Assembly (NCBI GenBank): GCA_019510305.1
Contig: JAEKKN010000017.1
Coordinates: 1-64,000, forward strand
Source of the DNA: Microbacterium sp.
GTDB taxonomy: Bacteria; Actinomycetota; Actinomycetes; Actinomycetales; Microbacteriaceae
Length of the DNA: 64,000 nucleotides
Direction of reading: 5' to 3'
The notes beneath the pieces were generated by a model that was not told the origin of the DNA, did no database searches, and was given only the letters and a program-made list of their open reading frames with translations. The translations under genes and the position numbers were made by a program. Below, piece after piece: positions 9,314 to 18,419 of this stretch (position 1 is the first letter of the stretch; each line of letters starts with the position of its first letter).

Positions 9314-9327
9314 TTGACGCGCGTCAA
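9314..9327. promoter_or_regulatory. LacI-type operator, perfect palindrome
   Basis: TTGACGCGCGTCAA is a perfect 14-base palindrome with central CG, 80 bases upstream of the ABC binding-protein gene and on the control side of divergent LacI-2. Confidence 0.8.
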
Positions 9328-9406
9328 CGCTGGTTTTCTGACTTGGCACATCCGAGTCGAACCGCCGACTGGCAACGCCGCCTCTCTACCGACAAAGGAG
9401 TCCTCT

Positions 9407-10927
9407 ATGAAGAAACCCGCTACCGTCCTGCGGGCGGCGGCCGTCGCCCTCGCTGCGACGCTCGCCCTTTCCGCGTGCACCGGTCAGAGTCCGTCCTCCG
9501 ACACCAACTCCGACCTGACGCTCTCCCTCTCCGTGCAGGCGCCCACCGCCGACCTCTCGGTCGGCAACTTCACGGGCGGCGACCCGACCGTTGTGTACGC
9601 GATCTACGATCGACTGGTCGCCCAGGGCATCGACGGGAAGCTCGTCCCGTCGATCGCCGAGTCATGGGAGGCCACCGAGAACAACACGGTCCTGACCTTC
9701 AAGCTCCGCGACGGACAGAAATTCTCCAACGGAGAGACGCTCGACGCCGCCGCGGTCGTGTCCTCGATCGAGGCGTCGAGGGTCGGCCCGGGAAGCTCAG
9801 CCCAGTTGACTTCGATCTCGTCGGTCGAGGCGCCGGACGCGTCGACCGTCGTCATTCGCTTGAGCTATCCCGATGCCGGCCTGATCTATCAGCTGGCGGC
9901 CAATCCCGGAATGATCGGTGCTCCGAGCCTGCTCGGCTCTGAGGAGTCTAAGCTCTCGCCGATCGGATCGGGCGCGTACGTGCTCGACAAAGAGGGCAGC
10001 ACGGTCGGCTCGTCCTACCGACTGACCCGCAATCCGGATTACTGGGACGTGGACGAGTACCCGTACGCCACGATCGACATCTCGGTCATCGCCGACCCGA
10101 CGGCCGTGCAGAACGCGATGAAGACGGGACAGATCGACTGGGCCCTGCTGGGGTCACCCGATCTCGCTTCACAGTTCCAGGGGAGCGAGTTCATCATCGG
10201 GGAGAGCCTTCCCTCCGCCATCGGCGTTCTGATGCTGACAGACCGCGCCGGCGCCGTCGTCCCGGCCCTCGGCGATGTTCGCGTTCGACAGGCCATCAAC
10301 CTCGCCATCGATCGCGATGCGATCGCCGAGAAGCTCACTGCGGGCTCGGGTGAAGCGACGGCACAGATGGTCAGCCCCGCGGGCGACGCCTACGACCCGG
10401 CACTGGATGACACCTACCCGTACGACGTCGATAAGGCGAAGTCGCTCATGGCTGAGGCCGGCTACGCGGACGGGTTCAGCGTCACGATGCCCAGCACCGT
10501 CCTCTCCACCACCTTCGATGCGACCATCGCACAACAACTCGGCGAGATCGGCATCTCGGTCACCTACGAAACCGTTCCGTTCCAGGACCTCTACTCCAAG
10601 CTCTACGCCAACGCGTACGGCATGTTCTGGTTCTACAACGGGTACTCGGGCAGCGATGCCAAGGACATCTCGCAGGTTCTGTCCGGTTCCTTCAACCCCG
10701 AGGCGACGACGACTCCGGAGCTCACCGCTCTGCTGGACGCCGCGGGGGCCGCACCTCTCGAGGAGCAGGGCGCCGCATTCCGCGCGGTGAACAAGTACTT
10801 CGTCGATGAGGCCTGGTTCGCCCCGGTGAACGCCGCCGCCGGTATCTGGGTCTCGTCGAAGGACGTGACGTACACGCCGCCGGTCTCGATCGGCATCTCC
10901 CTGCTCGCCTACCAGCCGGCGAGCTGA
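9407..10927 (+). CDS. ABC transporter substrate-binding lipoprotein, SBP_bac_5 (Opp/Dpp) family
   Basis: A 506-residue exported lipoprotein with a type II signal peptide (basic start MKKPATVLR, hydrophobic core, lipobox LSAC). The body has the family 5 solute-binding layout, including WEATENNTVLTFKLRDGQKFSNGE, SYRLTRNPDYW and RQAINLAIDRDAI. Family 5 proteins bind peptides, nickel or oligosaccharides. The LacI repressor upstream and the glycosidases around argue for an oligosaccharide or glycoside here. The ATG is fixed by AAAGGAG at 9394-9400, six bases upstream. It heads an operon with two permeases and two ATPases. A strong hairpin separates it from the permease genes, as often seen where the binding protein must be made in excess. 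Confidence 0.88.
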   Translation: MKKPATVLRAAAVALAATLALSACTGQSPSSDTNSDLTLSLSVQAPTADLSVGNFTGGDPTVVYAIYDRLVAQGIDGKLVPSIAESWEATENNTVLTFKLRDGQKFSNGETLDAAAVVSSIEASRVGPGSSAQLTSISSVEAPDASTVVIRLSYPDAGLIYQLAANPGMIGAPSLLGSEESKLSPIGSGAYVLDKEGSTVGSSYRLTRNPDYWDVDEYPYATIDISVIADPTAVQNAMKTGQIDWALLGSPDLASQFQGSEFIIGESLPSAIGVLMLTDRAGAVVPALGDVRVRQAINLAIDRDAIAEKLTAGSGEATAQMVSPAGDAYDPALDDTYPYDVDKAKSLMAEAGYADGFSVTMPSTVLSTTFDATIAQQLGEIGISVTYETVPFQDLYSKLYANAYGMFWFYNGYSGSDAKDISQVLSGSFNPEATTTPELTALLDAAGAAPLEEQGAAFRAVNKYFVDEAWFAPVNAAAGIWVSSKDVTYTPPVSIGISLLAYQPAS

Positions 10928-10945
10928 CCGAACCGACACCGGCGG

Positions 10946-10971
10946 GGGCGCGGGAACCCGTTCCCGCGCCC
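10946..10971 (+). terminator. intercistronic hairpin between binding protein and permease genes
   Basis: A perfect 11-base stem (GGGCGCGGGAA with its complement) and a 4-base loop, with no T-run afterwards. It may act as a partial terminator or as an mRNA 3' stabiliser, keeping the binding protein above the membrane parts. Confidence 0.7.
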
Positions 10972-10984
10972 TCCGGAGGCTCAC

Positions 10985-11926
10985 ATGATCACCTACATTC
11001 TGCGCAGACTCGGAGCAGGACTCGTCCTGATCTTCATCGTCACCGCCATCACGTTCTTCCTGGTCCACGCCGCCGGGGTGCCCGTCGCGAACAACCTCGC
11101 CGGCCCGCAGGCGACGGCCGAGCAGATCGCCGCCATCAACGCGCAGCTCGGGCTTGATCGACCCGTCCTCGAGCAGTACTTCACCTGGATCAGCGGCTTG
11201 TTCACCGGTGATCTCGGACGCTCCTACTTCTCGAGTGAGCCCGTCGTGGACGCCATGTCGAGCCGGCTGCCTGTGACCCTCTCGGTCGTCGTCTTCGCAA
11301 TGCTCATCACTCTCGTGATCAGCGTCGTCCTCGGTGTTGCCGCAGCTGCCCGTCGCGGCACCCTCGACGTCGTCATCCAAGCGATTGCGACGATCTCCAA
11401 CGTCTTCCCCGGGATCATCCTCGGCATCGTGCTCGTCTTCATCTTCGCGATCACGCTCCGCCTGGTACCGGCCGTCGGCTACACCCCACCGGACGAATCG
11501 GTGCCCCAGTGGCTGGCCTCGATCGTGCTTCCCGCGATCGTGCTGTCCATCGGGGGCATTGCTTCGCTGTCCGCGCAGATCCGCGGATCGATGATCGACG
11601 AGCTCAGCAAGGACTACGTCCGGACGCTGCGCAGCCGGGGCGTCTCGGAGCGGTCCATCCTTCTCCGCCACGCCCTGCGCAACGCGTCGGGTCCCGCGTT
11701 CACCACGTTCTCGCTCCTGTTCATCAGTCTTTTCGGCGCTGCGCTGTTCGTGGAGAAGATCTTCGCCCTTCCCGGATACGGGACGTTCGGATACACCGCG
11801 ACGATTCAGGGCGATCTGCCGATCATGCTCGGGCTCACCCTCTTCGCGGTCTGTCTCGTCGTCGTCGTGAACCTGCTTGTCGATCTCGTCAGCGGCTGGC
11901 TCAACCCGAAAGCACGTGTCTCATGA
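10985..11926 (+). CDS. ABC transporter permease, DppB/OppB family
   Basis: A 313-residue inner-membrane permease with the DppB layout: an N-terminal helix (ILRRLGAGLVLIFIVTAITFFLVH), an external segment ending in YFTWISGLFTGDLGRSYF, then five more helices. The EAA-type loop that docks on the ATPase is seen in KDYVRTLRSRGVSERSILLRHALRN. A GGAGG ribosome site lies just upstream of the ATG. It is the second gene of the LacI-2-linked importer operon, and its stop overlaps the next start (ATGA). It would pair with the permease half of the following fusion protein. Confidence 0.9.
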   Translation: MITYILRRLGAGLVLIFIVTAITFFLVHAAGVPVANNLAGPQATAEQIAAINAQLGLDRPVLEQYFTWISGLFTGDLGRSYFSSEPVVDAMSSRLPVTLSVVVFAMLITLVISVVLGVAAAARRGTLDVVIQAIATISNVFPGIILGIVLVFIFAITLRLVPAVGYTPPDESVPQWLASIVLPAIVLSIGGIASLSAQIRGSMIDELSKDYVRTLRSRGVSERSILLRHALRNASGPAFTTFSLLFISLFGAALFVEKIFALPGYGTFGYTATIQGDLPIMLGLTLFAVCLVVVVNLLVDLVSGWLNPKARVS

Positions 11927-13725
11927 GCACCCCCAACGAACTCGACGCTGTCGTCCCCTCTGAGGACCTCGCTTCCCCCAAGCGGGCAGGTGCCTTCCGC
12001 CGCCTGTTGCGCAACCCGCTCGGCATCGGCGCGCTGATCACCCTGGCAGCCATCGTCGTGCTGGGGCAGTCGGCACCACTGTTCGGTGTGCACGACCCGG
12101 CTTTCAGCTCGCTGGATGCCGTGAATGCGCCTGTCGGCACGCCGGGGTACCTTCTCGGCGGGGACCAGTACGGGCGCGACATCCTTGCGCGACTCCTGTT
12201 CTCCATCAACGTCTCGCTGATATCCGGCGCGATCGGTGCCGGGGTGTCGGTCGTGATCGGTACGGTGTTCGGCCTCATTGGCGGCTACATCGGCCGCACC
12301 ACCGACGCGGTCACCTCGTGGATCTTCAACCTTCTGATGACCTTCCCGGCGCTCGTGCTCGTCCTGGTCCTCTACCCCATCACGGGCGGGTCCTACCAGG
12401 TGATGATGGTGATCTTCGGGATCTTCCTCGCACCGGGGACATACTGGCTGGTGCGCAACATGGTCGTCGGCGTGCGCTCCGAGCTCTATGTGGATGCCGC
12501 GCGGGTCGCGGGGCTCTCGAACCGACGGATCCTGTCTCGCCACATCCTTTTCATCGTCCGCGGACCGATCATCATCTCGGTGGCGTTCCTCGCCAGCAGC
12601 GCGATCGGCATTCAGGCGGGACTGGCCTTCCTGGGCCTGGGATCCACCCTGGTGCCCAGCTTCGGCAGCATGACCGGCGACGCCTTCGCCAACATCTACC
12701 TGCACCCTGAGCAGCTCGTCTGGCCTTCTCTTCTCCTCGCGCTCCTGACCGGCTCGATCATCCTGCTGGGGAACGCCTACCGGGACGCACTGGCCGGCCC
12801 CCAGATGCCGGTGCGCCGGAAGACGAGCACCCCACCGCTCGCGCGCAAGGCGTCCTCGAGCGTCGAGATCGCGACGGCGTCCTCCGGGCTGCTGTCGGTG
12901 CGCAATCTACGGGTCCGCTACCCCCAGGCCGACGGTGGCGAGAAGTACGTGGTCGACGGAGTGTCACTCGACATCGCTCCAGGAGAAGTCGTGGGTCTGG
13001 TCGGGGAATCCGGATCGGGCAAGACCCAGACGGCGTTCTCCATCCTCGGCCTGCTCCCTCCCGAAGCCGGAGTCGAGGCGGACGTCCTCAGCCTGGCCGG
13101 CGAATCCCTCCTGGGCGTCTCCCCCAAGGAGATGCGGCGGCTGCGCGGAGGCGTCATCGCCTACATCCCGCAAGAACCCATGTCCAACCTGGATCCGTCT
13201 TGTACGATCGGCAACCAGCTGATCGAAGGGCTGCTTTCCGCGATGTCGCGGCGGGAGGCGAAGGCGATCATTCTCGAGCTTCTCGAACGCGTCGGGATCC
13301 GCGATCCCGCGCGGGTCTACGCATCCTACCCGCATCAGATCTCCGGAGGAATGGCGCAGCGCGTCCTCATCGCCGGGGCCGTTGCCGGCCGCCCGAAGCT
13401 CCTGATCGCCGACGAGCCGACCACTGCTCTCGATGTGACCGTGCAGGCTGAGATCCTCGATCTGCTGCGTGGGCTGCAAAGAGAGCTCGGAATGGGCGTC
13501 CTCTTGGTGACTCACAACTTCGGGGTCGTTGCAGACCTCTGCGACCGGGTCGTCGTCATGCAGAACGGAAGCGTCGTGGAGACGGGCGCAGTGCGCGACA
13601 TCTTCCACCGCCCGACTGAGGAGTACACCCGCGAACTCGTCGGCGCCATCCTCGACGAAGAGACCGTCCGCACCGACCCCGTGCCAGTCCCCGACGCGCC
13701 GTCCCCCCAGGAGCTCACTCGATGA
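11923..13725 (+). CDS. ABC transporter permease-ATPase fusion (DppC-DppD type)
   Basis: A 600-residue protein joining two normally separate subunits. Residues 1-290 are a DppC-type permease (GGDQYGRDILARLLFSINVSL, then the EAA loop YVDAARVAGLSNRRILSRHIL). After a linker of about 30 polar residues, residues 325-590 are a DppD-type ATPase with Walker A ([11 protein letters not shown]), Q-loop (PQEPMSNLDP), signature (ISGGMAQRV), Walker B (LLIADEPT) and H-loop (THNFGVV). Such fusions are known in actinobacterial Opp/Dpp importers. The signature ISGGM rather than LSGGQ suits the DppD subfamily. It overlaps its neighbours by 4 bases at both ends, so the operon is translationally coupled. Confidence 0.9.
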   Translation: MSTPNELDAVVPSEDLASPKRAGAFRRLLRNPLGIGALITLAAIVVLGQSAPLFGVHDPAFSSLDAVNAPVGTPGYLLGGDQYGRDILARLLFSINVSLISGAIGAGVSVVIGTVFGLIGGYIGRTTDAVTSWIFNLLMTFPALVLVLVLYPITGGSYQVMMVIFGIFLAPGTYWLVRNMVVGVRSELYVDAARVAGLSNRRILSRHILFIVRGPIIISVAFLASSAIGIQAGLAFLGLGSTLVPSFGSMTGDAFANIYLHPEQLVWPSLLLALLTGSIILLGNAYRDALAGPQMPVRRKTSTPPLARKASSSVEIATASSGLLSVRNLRVRYPQADGGEKYVVDGVSLDIAPGEVVGLVGESGSGKTQTAFSILGLLPPEAGVEADVLSLAGESLLGVSPKEMRRLRGGVIAYIPQEPMSNLDPSCTIGNQLIEGLLSAMSRREAKAIILELLERVGIRDPARVYASYPHQISGGMAQRVLIAGAVAGRPKLLIADEPTTALDVTVQAEILDLLRGLQRELGMGVLLVTHNFGVVADLCDRVVVMQNGSVVETGAVRDIFHRPTEEYTRELVGAILDEETVRTDPVPVPDAPSPQELTR

Positions 13726-14573
13726 ACACTCTGCTGCAGGTCTCCGATCTGCGACTCCACTACCCGCGCGTGGGCCTTCGGGCCACGCCGCCGGAAGTCC
13801 TCCGCGGGATCACCCTGCAGATCGCGGCGGGCGAGACGCTGGGGCTCGTCGGGGAGTCCGGCTCGGGCAAGACAACGCTTGGTCGAGCCGTCCTCGGGCT
13901 TGCCGAGCCTTCGGCCGGCGCGATCCGGTTCGCCGGCGCCGACATCACCCATCTGAGTGCGAAGCGCCGACGCCCGCTGGCCAAGGACATTCAGGTGATC
14001 TTCCAAGACCCGTACTCGTCGCTGAACCCGGCGATGCAGATTGCGGATATCCTCGCTGAGCCCCTCGTCGCCCAGGGCGCCACGGCCGCCGATGCGCGCG
14101 GCTCAGTGCGCTCGCTCCTCGACAAGGTCGGGCTGCCGGCGGACGCCGCACGCCGGTATCCGCGGGAGTTCAGTGGCGGACAACGGCAGCGTGTGGCCAT
14201 CGCCCGGTCTCTCGCGCTCAGACCCCGACTGATCGTCTGCGACGAGCCCGTTTCTGCTCTCGATCTCACCACCCAGGCCAGAGTGCTCGACCTCCTCATC
14301 GACATCCAGCGCGAGACGGGAGTCGCGTACCTCTTCATCACTCATGATCTGCAGGTAGTGCGCCATGTGAGCCATCGCATCGCCGTTATGTATCAGGGCG
14401 AACTGGTCGAGACAGGATCCGCGGCCGACGTCACGTCGAACCCACAGAACGAATACACCCGCAATCTGCTCCTGGCCTCCCCGACAGCCGACCCTGATCG
14501 CCAACGAGAGCGGCGCGAGTTGCGGAGGACGCTGCGCGTGACCACGACGAACGTCGTGACTCAGTCACGTTGA
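13722..14573 (+). CDS. ABC transporter ATPase, DppF/OppF family
   Basis: A 283-residue cytoplasmic ATPase, the second nucleotide-binding partner of the importer. Visible motifs are Walker A ([11 protein letters not shown]), Q-loop ([10 protein letters not shown], the DppF hallmark), signature ([15 protein letters not shown]), Walker B ([12 protein letters not shown]) and H-loop (ITHDLQVV). The usual C-terminal oligopeptide extension is short; the tail ends in a basic stretch ([11 protein letters not shown]). It begins inside the stop of the fusion gene. With the binding lipoprotein, the two permease domains and the fused ATPase it makes a complete five-domain importer from three membrane-complex genes plus one lipoprotein. 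Confidence 0.92.
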   Translation: MNTLLQVSDLRLHYPRVGLRATPPEVLRGITLQIAAGETLGLVGESGSGKTTLGRAVLGLAEPSAGAIRFAGADITHLSAKRRRPLAKDIQVIFQDPYSSLNPAMQIADILAEPLVAQGATAADARGSVRSLLDKVGLPADAARRYPREFSGGQRQRVAIARSLALRPRLIVCDEPVSALDLTTQARVLDLLIDIQRETGVAYLFITHDLQVVRHVSHRIAVMYQGELVETGSAADVTSNPQNEYTRNLLLASPTADPDRQRERRELRRTLRVTTTNVVTQSR

Positions 14574-14658
14574 AAGGTCGATGGCTCACCCACACTCGCC
14601 TCGTGCATCCGTGATCCGCTCGCTTCGAGCATCCCGGCGAGTGGCAGTCGTCCTGGTG

Positions 14659-15612
14659 CTACAACCGTCCGTACTCTCTCCGGTAGCGTCCTGGCGACAA
14701 TTGATAGCGCCTTTTGAACGCGCGGCTGAACGTCGCTGCGTCGAGGAAGCCGCACTCAGTCGCGACCTCAGCCAGTGTGGACGTGCTTGGGCGCGAAAGG
14801 ATGGTCGCTGCGCGTGCAAGGCGTTGGTTGCGGAGGTAGTGAGCAGGCGTCGTGTCAGCGTTCGCGAATGCGTCGTATACCGAGCGAATCGACAAGTGGT
14901 GGGCTCGTGCGACGGTCGCAACAGACACCTCAGGGTCGGATTGGTTCTGGCGAATATAGCGTGTGAGCTTGTCGTGCATAGGGCCGGTCACTGACCTTTC
15001 CGCGCGGCCGTCGGCCCTCAGCAGCTGCGAAGCCATCTTCGTAGCAACTTCTCCCAATTCCGCGCGCATGTCTCCGTCCATCAGTTCGATGTCGTCCCAG
15101 AGACTGAGCACGAAGGTCGACAACATCCTCAACCGGGGGTCGTCTCGGCGTATGAGCGTTGCGGCAAGCTCGTCGATCTGAGCCTGGCGCAGACCGAGCA
15201 GACCCCTCCCTATCCGGAGTGTTACTTGCTTCTGTCGTCCGAGCCGGTGGTCGAACGCGTAGGGGTTGAGGGGATCGAACACGGACGCGGAGCCGGGCAC
15301 CATCTCCGCACTCCGACCGTTTTGGTGAAGGAAGCCTGCCGAGTGCGTCTGCACGGCAAGGAAGACATCGTCGGTATCGGCGTGCTTCGCGAGAGCCGAT
15401 GTGCGCTCGACGAGCGCCGGACCCGTGGCCAGTTTGAAGACCGAAACCTGCGACGCGAGCGCGTGCGATTCGAACCGGGCGGCGAAGGAATCTCCTGTCC
15501 GCGAGAGACGCAGGGGAACGATCTGCTCAGAGACGATGTTCTCCCATTCCACCGCATCCGCTGCTCGTAGACGTCCCATGATCTGAGCCTGCACACGCAT
15601 CGTTGCCGACAT
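14659..15612 (-). CDS. AraC/XylS-family transcriptional activator (NitR-like position)
   Basis: A 317-residue regulator. The N-terminal half resembles the AraC_binding_2 effector domain (EWENIVSEQIVPLRLSR, then FEGRSAEM-like and DPLNPYAFDH segments); the last 100 residues are the double helix-turn-helix (VATVARAHHLSIRSVYDAF and LAEVATECGFLDAATFSRAFKRRYQLSPGRYRREY). It is divergent from the exported nitrilase. In Rhodococcus rhodochrous J1 the AraC-family activator NitR controls the nitrilase gene, so this protein may switch on the nitrilase in response to a nitrile. The start is uncertain: no clear ribosome site precedes ATG 15612, 15600 or 15576. It is convergent with the ABC operon. Confidence 0.82.
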   Translation of the reverse strand: MSATMRVQAQIMGRLRAADAVEWENIVSEQIVPLRLSRTGDSFAARFESHALASQVSVFKLATGPALVERTSALAKHADTDDVFLAVQTHSAGFLHQNGRSAEMVPGSASVFDPLNPYAFDHRLGRQKQVTLRIGRGLLGLRQAQIDELAATLIRRDDPRLRMLSTFVLSLWDDIELMDGDMRAELGEVATKMASQLLRADGRAERSVTGPMHDKLTRYIRQNQSDPEVSVATVARAHHLSIRSVYDAFANADTTPAHYLRNQRLARAATILSRPSTSTLAEVATECGFLDAATFSRAFKRRYQLSPGRYRREYGRL

Positions 15613-15803
15613 GTTGCGGGCGGATAAGGATCTTGTTTCGATCCTCCAAGCCGTACGGCGAGCTGCAGAAATCGCCCGGTTCCTCGCTCGTTTCGTCATA
15701 GACCGACGCGGACGTCGACTGAAAGCCTCAACTGGTCGGAACTCGAGAACGACCGGGCTCCCCCGCCTCATGCCGCTGTCGGCAGTCGATTGAAGGAGAA
15801 CAA

Positions 15804-16880
15804 ATGCACAAGCCTCCCACTGGAGTTTCACGCCGCGGGTTCCTTGCGACTTCGGCTGTGGCCGTGGCCGCCGGCATGGTGGGGTTGGGGAGTACAGATA
15901 CGGCCGCGGCGTCTTTCCGTGGTGTCGCGTCGAGCGGCCTTCCTCAGTCCAGCGTCAAACCCGATCCATCGAAGTCGACCTTCAAGGTCGCCGCAGTACA
16001 GGCTGAGCCGGTCTGGTTCGACATGGACAAGACGGTCGAGAAGACCATTGCCTTGATGGCCACCGCGGCCCAGAACGGCGCCGACATCATCGCGTTCCCT
16101 GAAACCTGGCTGCCCGGGTATCCCAGTTTCATGTGGTTCGGCGACAAGGCCTACCGGGCTCCGTTCATCAAGCGATACCTCAACGCCTCTCCGGTCGCGG
16201 GCGGTCCGCAACACCGAGAACTTGAGAAAGCGGCCAAGCGATTGAAGATTCATGTCGTGCTCGGCCTGAGCGAGCGCAAGGGCAACAGGATGTACATGGG
16301 GATGTGGGTCATCGACGATAAGGGCAAGACGATTCTCAAGCGCCGGAAGGCGAAGCCCTCCGGTCGCGAGTGGGACATCTTCACCTCCGGAGACGGCGAC
16401 GACTTCACCGTCGTGCCCAGCAAGGTCGGCCGGATCGGCGCGTTGAGCTGCAACGAGAACCGACGCCCGCTCGCTCGTGACGCGATGTATACCCAGAACG
16501 AGCAGATCCATGTGGCGGCGTGGCCGCACTTCGGCCTGCTGCCCGACGTGTGGCAGATGAGTGCGATCACCAGCATGGAATCCAGCGCGCAGTACGCGGG
16601 GGAGGGCGGGGTCCTCACCCTCGCTCCCTCAACCATCGCCACGGCTCCGTACATCGCGTCGCTGAACCTGTCGGCGGCTGACCGCGCGAGTCTGCTCCCG
16701 GGCGGAGGTTCTACGCGGATCTTCCTGCCCAGCGGCGAGCCGGTCTCGGACGGTCCCGATCTGGCGCCGGACGTCGAAGGAATCGTCTACGCCACAGTCG
16801 ACCGGGCAACCGTCGTACACGAACAGACAGGCTACGACGCCAAGCCGTTCAAGATTCCGGCGAACGGCAAGCGTCCCTAG
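15804..16880 (+). CDS. Tat-exported nitrilase-superfamily hydrolase
   Basis: A 358-residue protein. Residues 8-36 are a twin-arginine signal (SRRGFLATSAVAVAAGMVG, then an Ala-rich cleavage region). The rest is a branch 1 nitrilase: catalytic Glu in FPETW (E100), Lys in RRKAKPS (K184) and Cys in GALSC (C216), with EQIHVAAWP after it as in arylnitrilases. In known nitrilases a Trp follows the cysteine (CWEH/CWEN); here the motif is CNEN, so the pocket differs. Nitrilases turn nitriles into acids plus ammonia and are nearly always cytoplasmic, so export is unusual. AAGGAG lies five bases before ATG 15804. A divergent AraC regulator is its likely controller. Cyanide hydratase or amidase activity is possible. 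Confidence 0.85.
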   Translation: MHKPPTGVSRRGFLATSAVAVAAGMVGLGSTDTAAASFRGVASSGLPQSSVKPDPSKSTFKVAAVQAEPVWFDMDKTVEKTIALMATAAQNGADIIAFPETWLPGYPSFMWFGDKAYRAPFIKRYLNASPVAGGPQHRELEKAAKRLKIHVVLGLSERKGNRMYMGMWVIDDKGKTILKRRKAKPSGREWDIFTSGDGDDFTVVPSKVGRIGALSCNENRRPLARDAMYTQNEQIHVAAWPHFGLLPDVWQMSAITSMESSAQYAGEGGVLTLAPSTIATAPYIASLNLSAADRASLLPGGGSTRIFLPSGEPVSDGPDLAPDVEGIVYATVDRATVVHEQTGYDAKPFKIPANGKRP

Positions 16881-16965
16881 AACTCGCTCTCGGGGGTTCG
16901 TCATGTGGGGCCACCACAGCAGGCCATCAGCTCACTTTGCATTCGAGGGCGCTTCCGGGCGCGAA

Positions 16966-16979
16966 TTGACACGTGACAC
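16966..16979. promoter_or_regulatory. LacI-type operator overlapping a TTGACA -35 box
   Basis: TTGACACGTGACAC has 10 of 14 symmetrical bases. Its first six bases are a consensus -35 box; a TCTACT -10 candidate follows 17 bases later at 16989-16994. A repressor here would block polymerase. Confidence 0.6.
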
Positions 16980-16999
16980 CTGGCGTGGTCTACTACTCG

Positions 17000-17013
17000 T
17001 TATCACGTGACAA
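17000..17013. promoter_or_regulatory. LacI-type operator downstream of the promoter
   Basis: TTATCACGTGACAA matches its reverse complement at 12 of 14 bases with central ACGT. It lies 34 bases from the first site and 54 bases before the MFS start. Confidence 0.7.
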
Positions 17014-17066
17014 TGACGTGGAAGTTCATCCCCTTCCGGCTAGCACCGGACGACAAAGGAGTCACG

Positions 17067-18419
17067 ATGTCCGACAATCCCTTCTCGTCTGCCGTGGCGG
17101 GGGCGCCCGCTTCACCGGCCCAGGAGACTCTCGTCGCGGATACTCAGGCCGAGAACACACCGACCGGCACGGTGCGCACGCCGGTTTCGCGCCGCTACGT
17201 CACGTTCCTGCTTCTCGGTATGTTCGGCGCCTATGTGGCGCTGGTGGCACCGATCGGCCTCACTCTGTCGCTGCGCGTCCAGGAACTGGCACCGTCGAAC
17301 GTCGAGGTGCTCGGATACGTGATCGGTATCGGCGCGATCGTGACGACGATCGTCGGCCCCCTCGCTGGCCTCTGGAGCGATAGGACACGTTCGCGCTTCG
17401 GCCGCCGACGCCCCTTCGCCTTCGGCACTGCCCTCATCGGCTTCGCCGGTCTGGTCGTGATCGCTCAGGCTCCCAACGTGCCGGTTCTGCTCGTCGGGTG
17501 GATCGTCGCCGCGATCGGCTGGAACGGCAGCATGAATACGCTGATCCAGTCGCAGGCGGATCGTCTGCCCGAGTCGCAGTACGGTCGTGTGGCCGGGATG
17601 TCCGGATTCATCCAGATGGTCGCGCCGGTCGCGGGTATCGCTCTGGCCAGCTCCTTCATCGGCAACAACGCCCTCGTGTTCCTCGTGCCCGGGGGTGTGG
17701 GTCTGCTTGCGATGATGGCCTGGGTCCTGTTCGTCAAAGAGCGTGATTCCAGGGACGCGGTGTTCGAGGACAAGATCAGTGGCGGAAAGCTGCTCAGGAG
17801 CTTCGTCTTCAACCCGCGCCAGTACCCGGACTTCGCATGGAACTGGCTAGCCCGATTGCTGTTCATGACCGGCGTCACCTTCGCGTCGACCTTCAGTTCG
17901 CTGTTCTTCGCTTCTCGCCTCACCGCGAGCGGCCAGGTCGCTGACATCGGAAGCGTCATCATCGTCTTCTCGACGATCGGCATCGCCGTCACCGGCGCCG
18001 GAGCTCTCCTCGGAGGGTTCCTCTCGGACAAGCTCAAGCGCCGCCGTGCTTTTGTCCTCGGATCGGGCATCGTCTATACCGCGGGATCCATCACGCTCGC
18101 TTTTGGCGGCACCGACTTCGCCGTTCTCCTCTTCGGCTCATGCCTCACAGGACTCGCATTGGGTGTGTTCTCGTCCGTTGACCAGGCGATCGTGCTCATG
18201 GTGCTGCCAGAGAAAGACGACAACGCCGGTCGCTTCCTCGGCATCAACGGATACTCCGGGTCGATCGCACAGGCGGTGGCCCCTCTGCTCGCCGCTCCTC
18301 TGATTCTCATCGGCGTCAGTCAAGGCGAAAAGAACTACGGCCTGCTCTTCCTGGTCGCCGCCGGGCTCACCATCGTCGCCGGAATCATCGTGCAGTGGAA
18401 GGTGAGGAGCGTGCGCTGA
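17067..18419 (+). CDS. MFS transporter, glycoside/sugar type (MFS-1)
   Basis: A 450-residue 12-helix transporter. After a polar N-terminus of about 45 residues come the helices, with the loop motif LWSDRTRSRFGRRRPF between helices 2 and 3 and a matching GGFLSDKLKRRRAF in the second half. This pattern is typical of sucrose/glycoside:cation symporters of the GPH-like MFS branch. ATG 17067 is fixed by AAAGGAG seven bases upstream; an in-frame ATG at 17007 lies inside the operator region and is rejected. It leads an operon with GH3, GH1 and esterase genes, so it probably imports the glycoside those enzymes split. Its closest relative in the window is MFS-2 (24673-26031), clearly a paralogue. Confidence 0.85.
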   Translation: MSDNPFSSAVAGAPASPAQETLVADTQAENTPTGTVRTPVSRRYVTFLLLGMFGAYVALVAPIGLTLSLRVQELAPSNVEVLGYVIGIGAIVTTIVGPLAGLWSDRTRSRFGRRRPFAFGTALIGFAGLVVIAQAPNVPVLLVGWIVAAIGWNGSMNTLIQSQADRLPESQYGRVAGMSGFIQMVAPVAGIALASSFIGNNALVFLVPGGVGLLAMMAWVLFVKERDSRDAVFEDKISGGKLLRSFVFNPRQYPDFAWNWLARLLFMTGVTFASTFSSLFFASRLTASGQVADIGSVIIVFSTIGIAVTGAGALLGGFLSDKLKRRRAFVLGSGIVYTAGSITLAFGGTDFAVLLFGSCLTGLALGVFSSVDQAIVLMVLPEKDDNAGRFLGINGYSGSIAQAVAPLLAAPLILIGVSQGEKNYGLLFLVAAGLTIVAGIIVQWKVRSVR

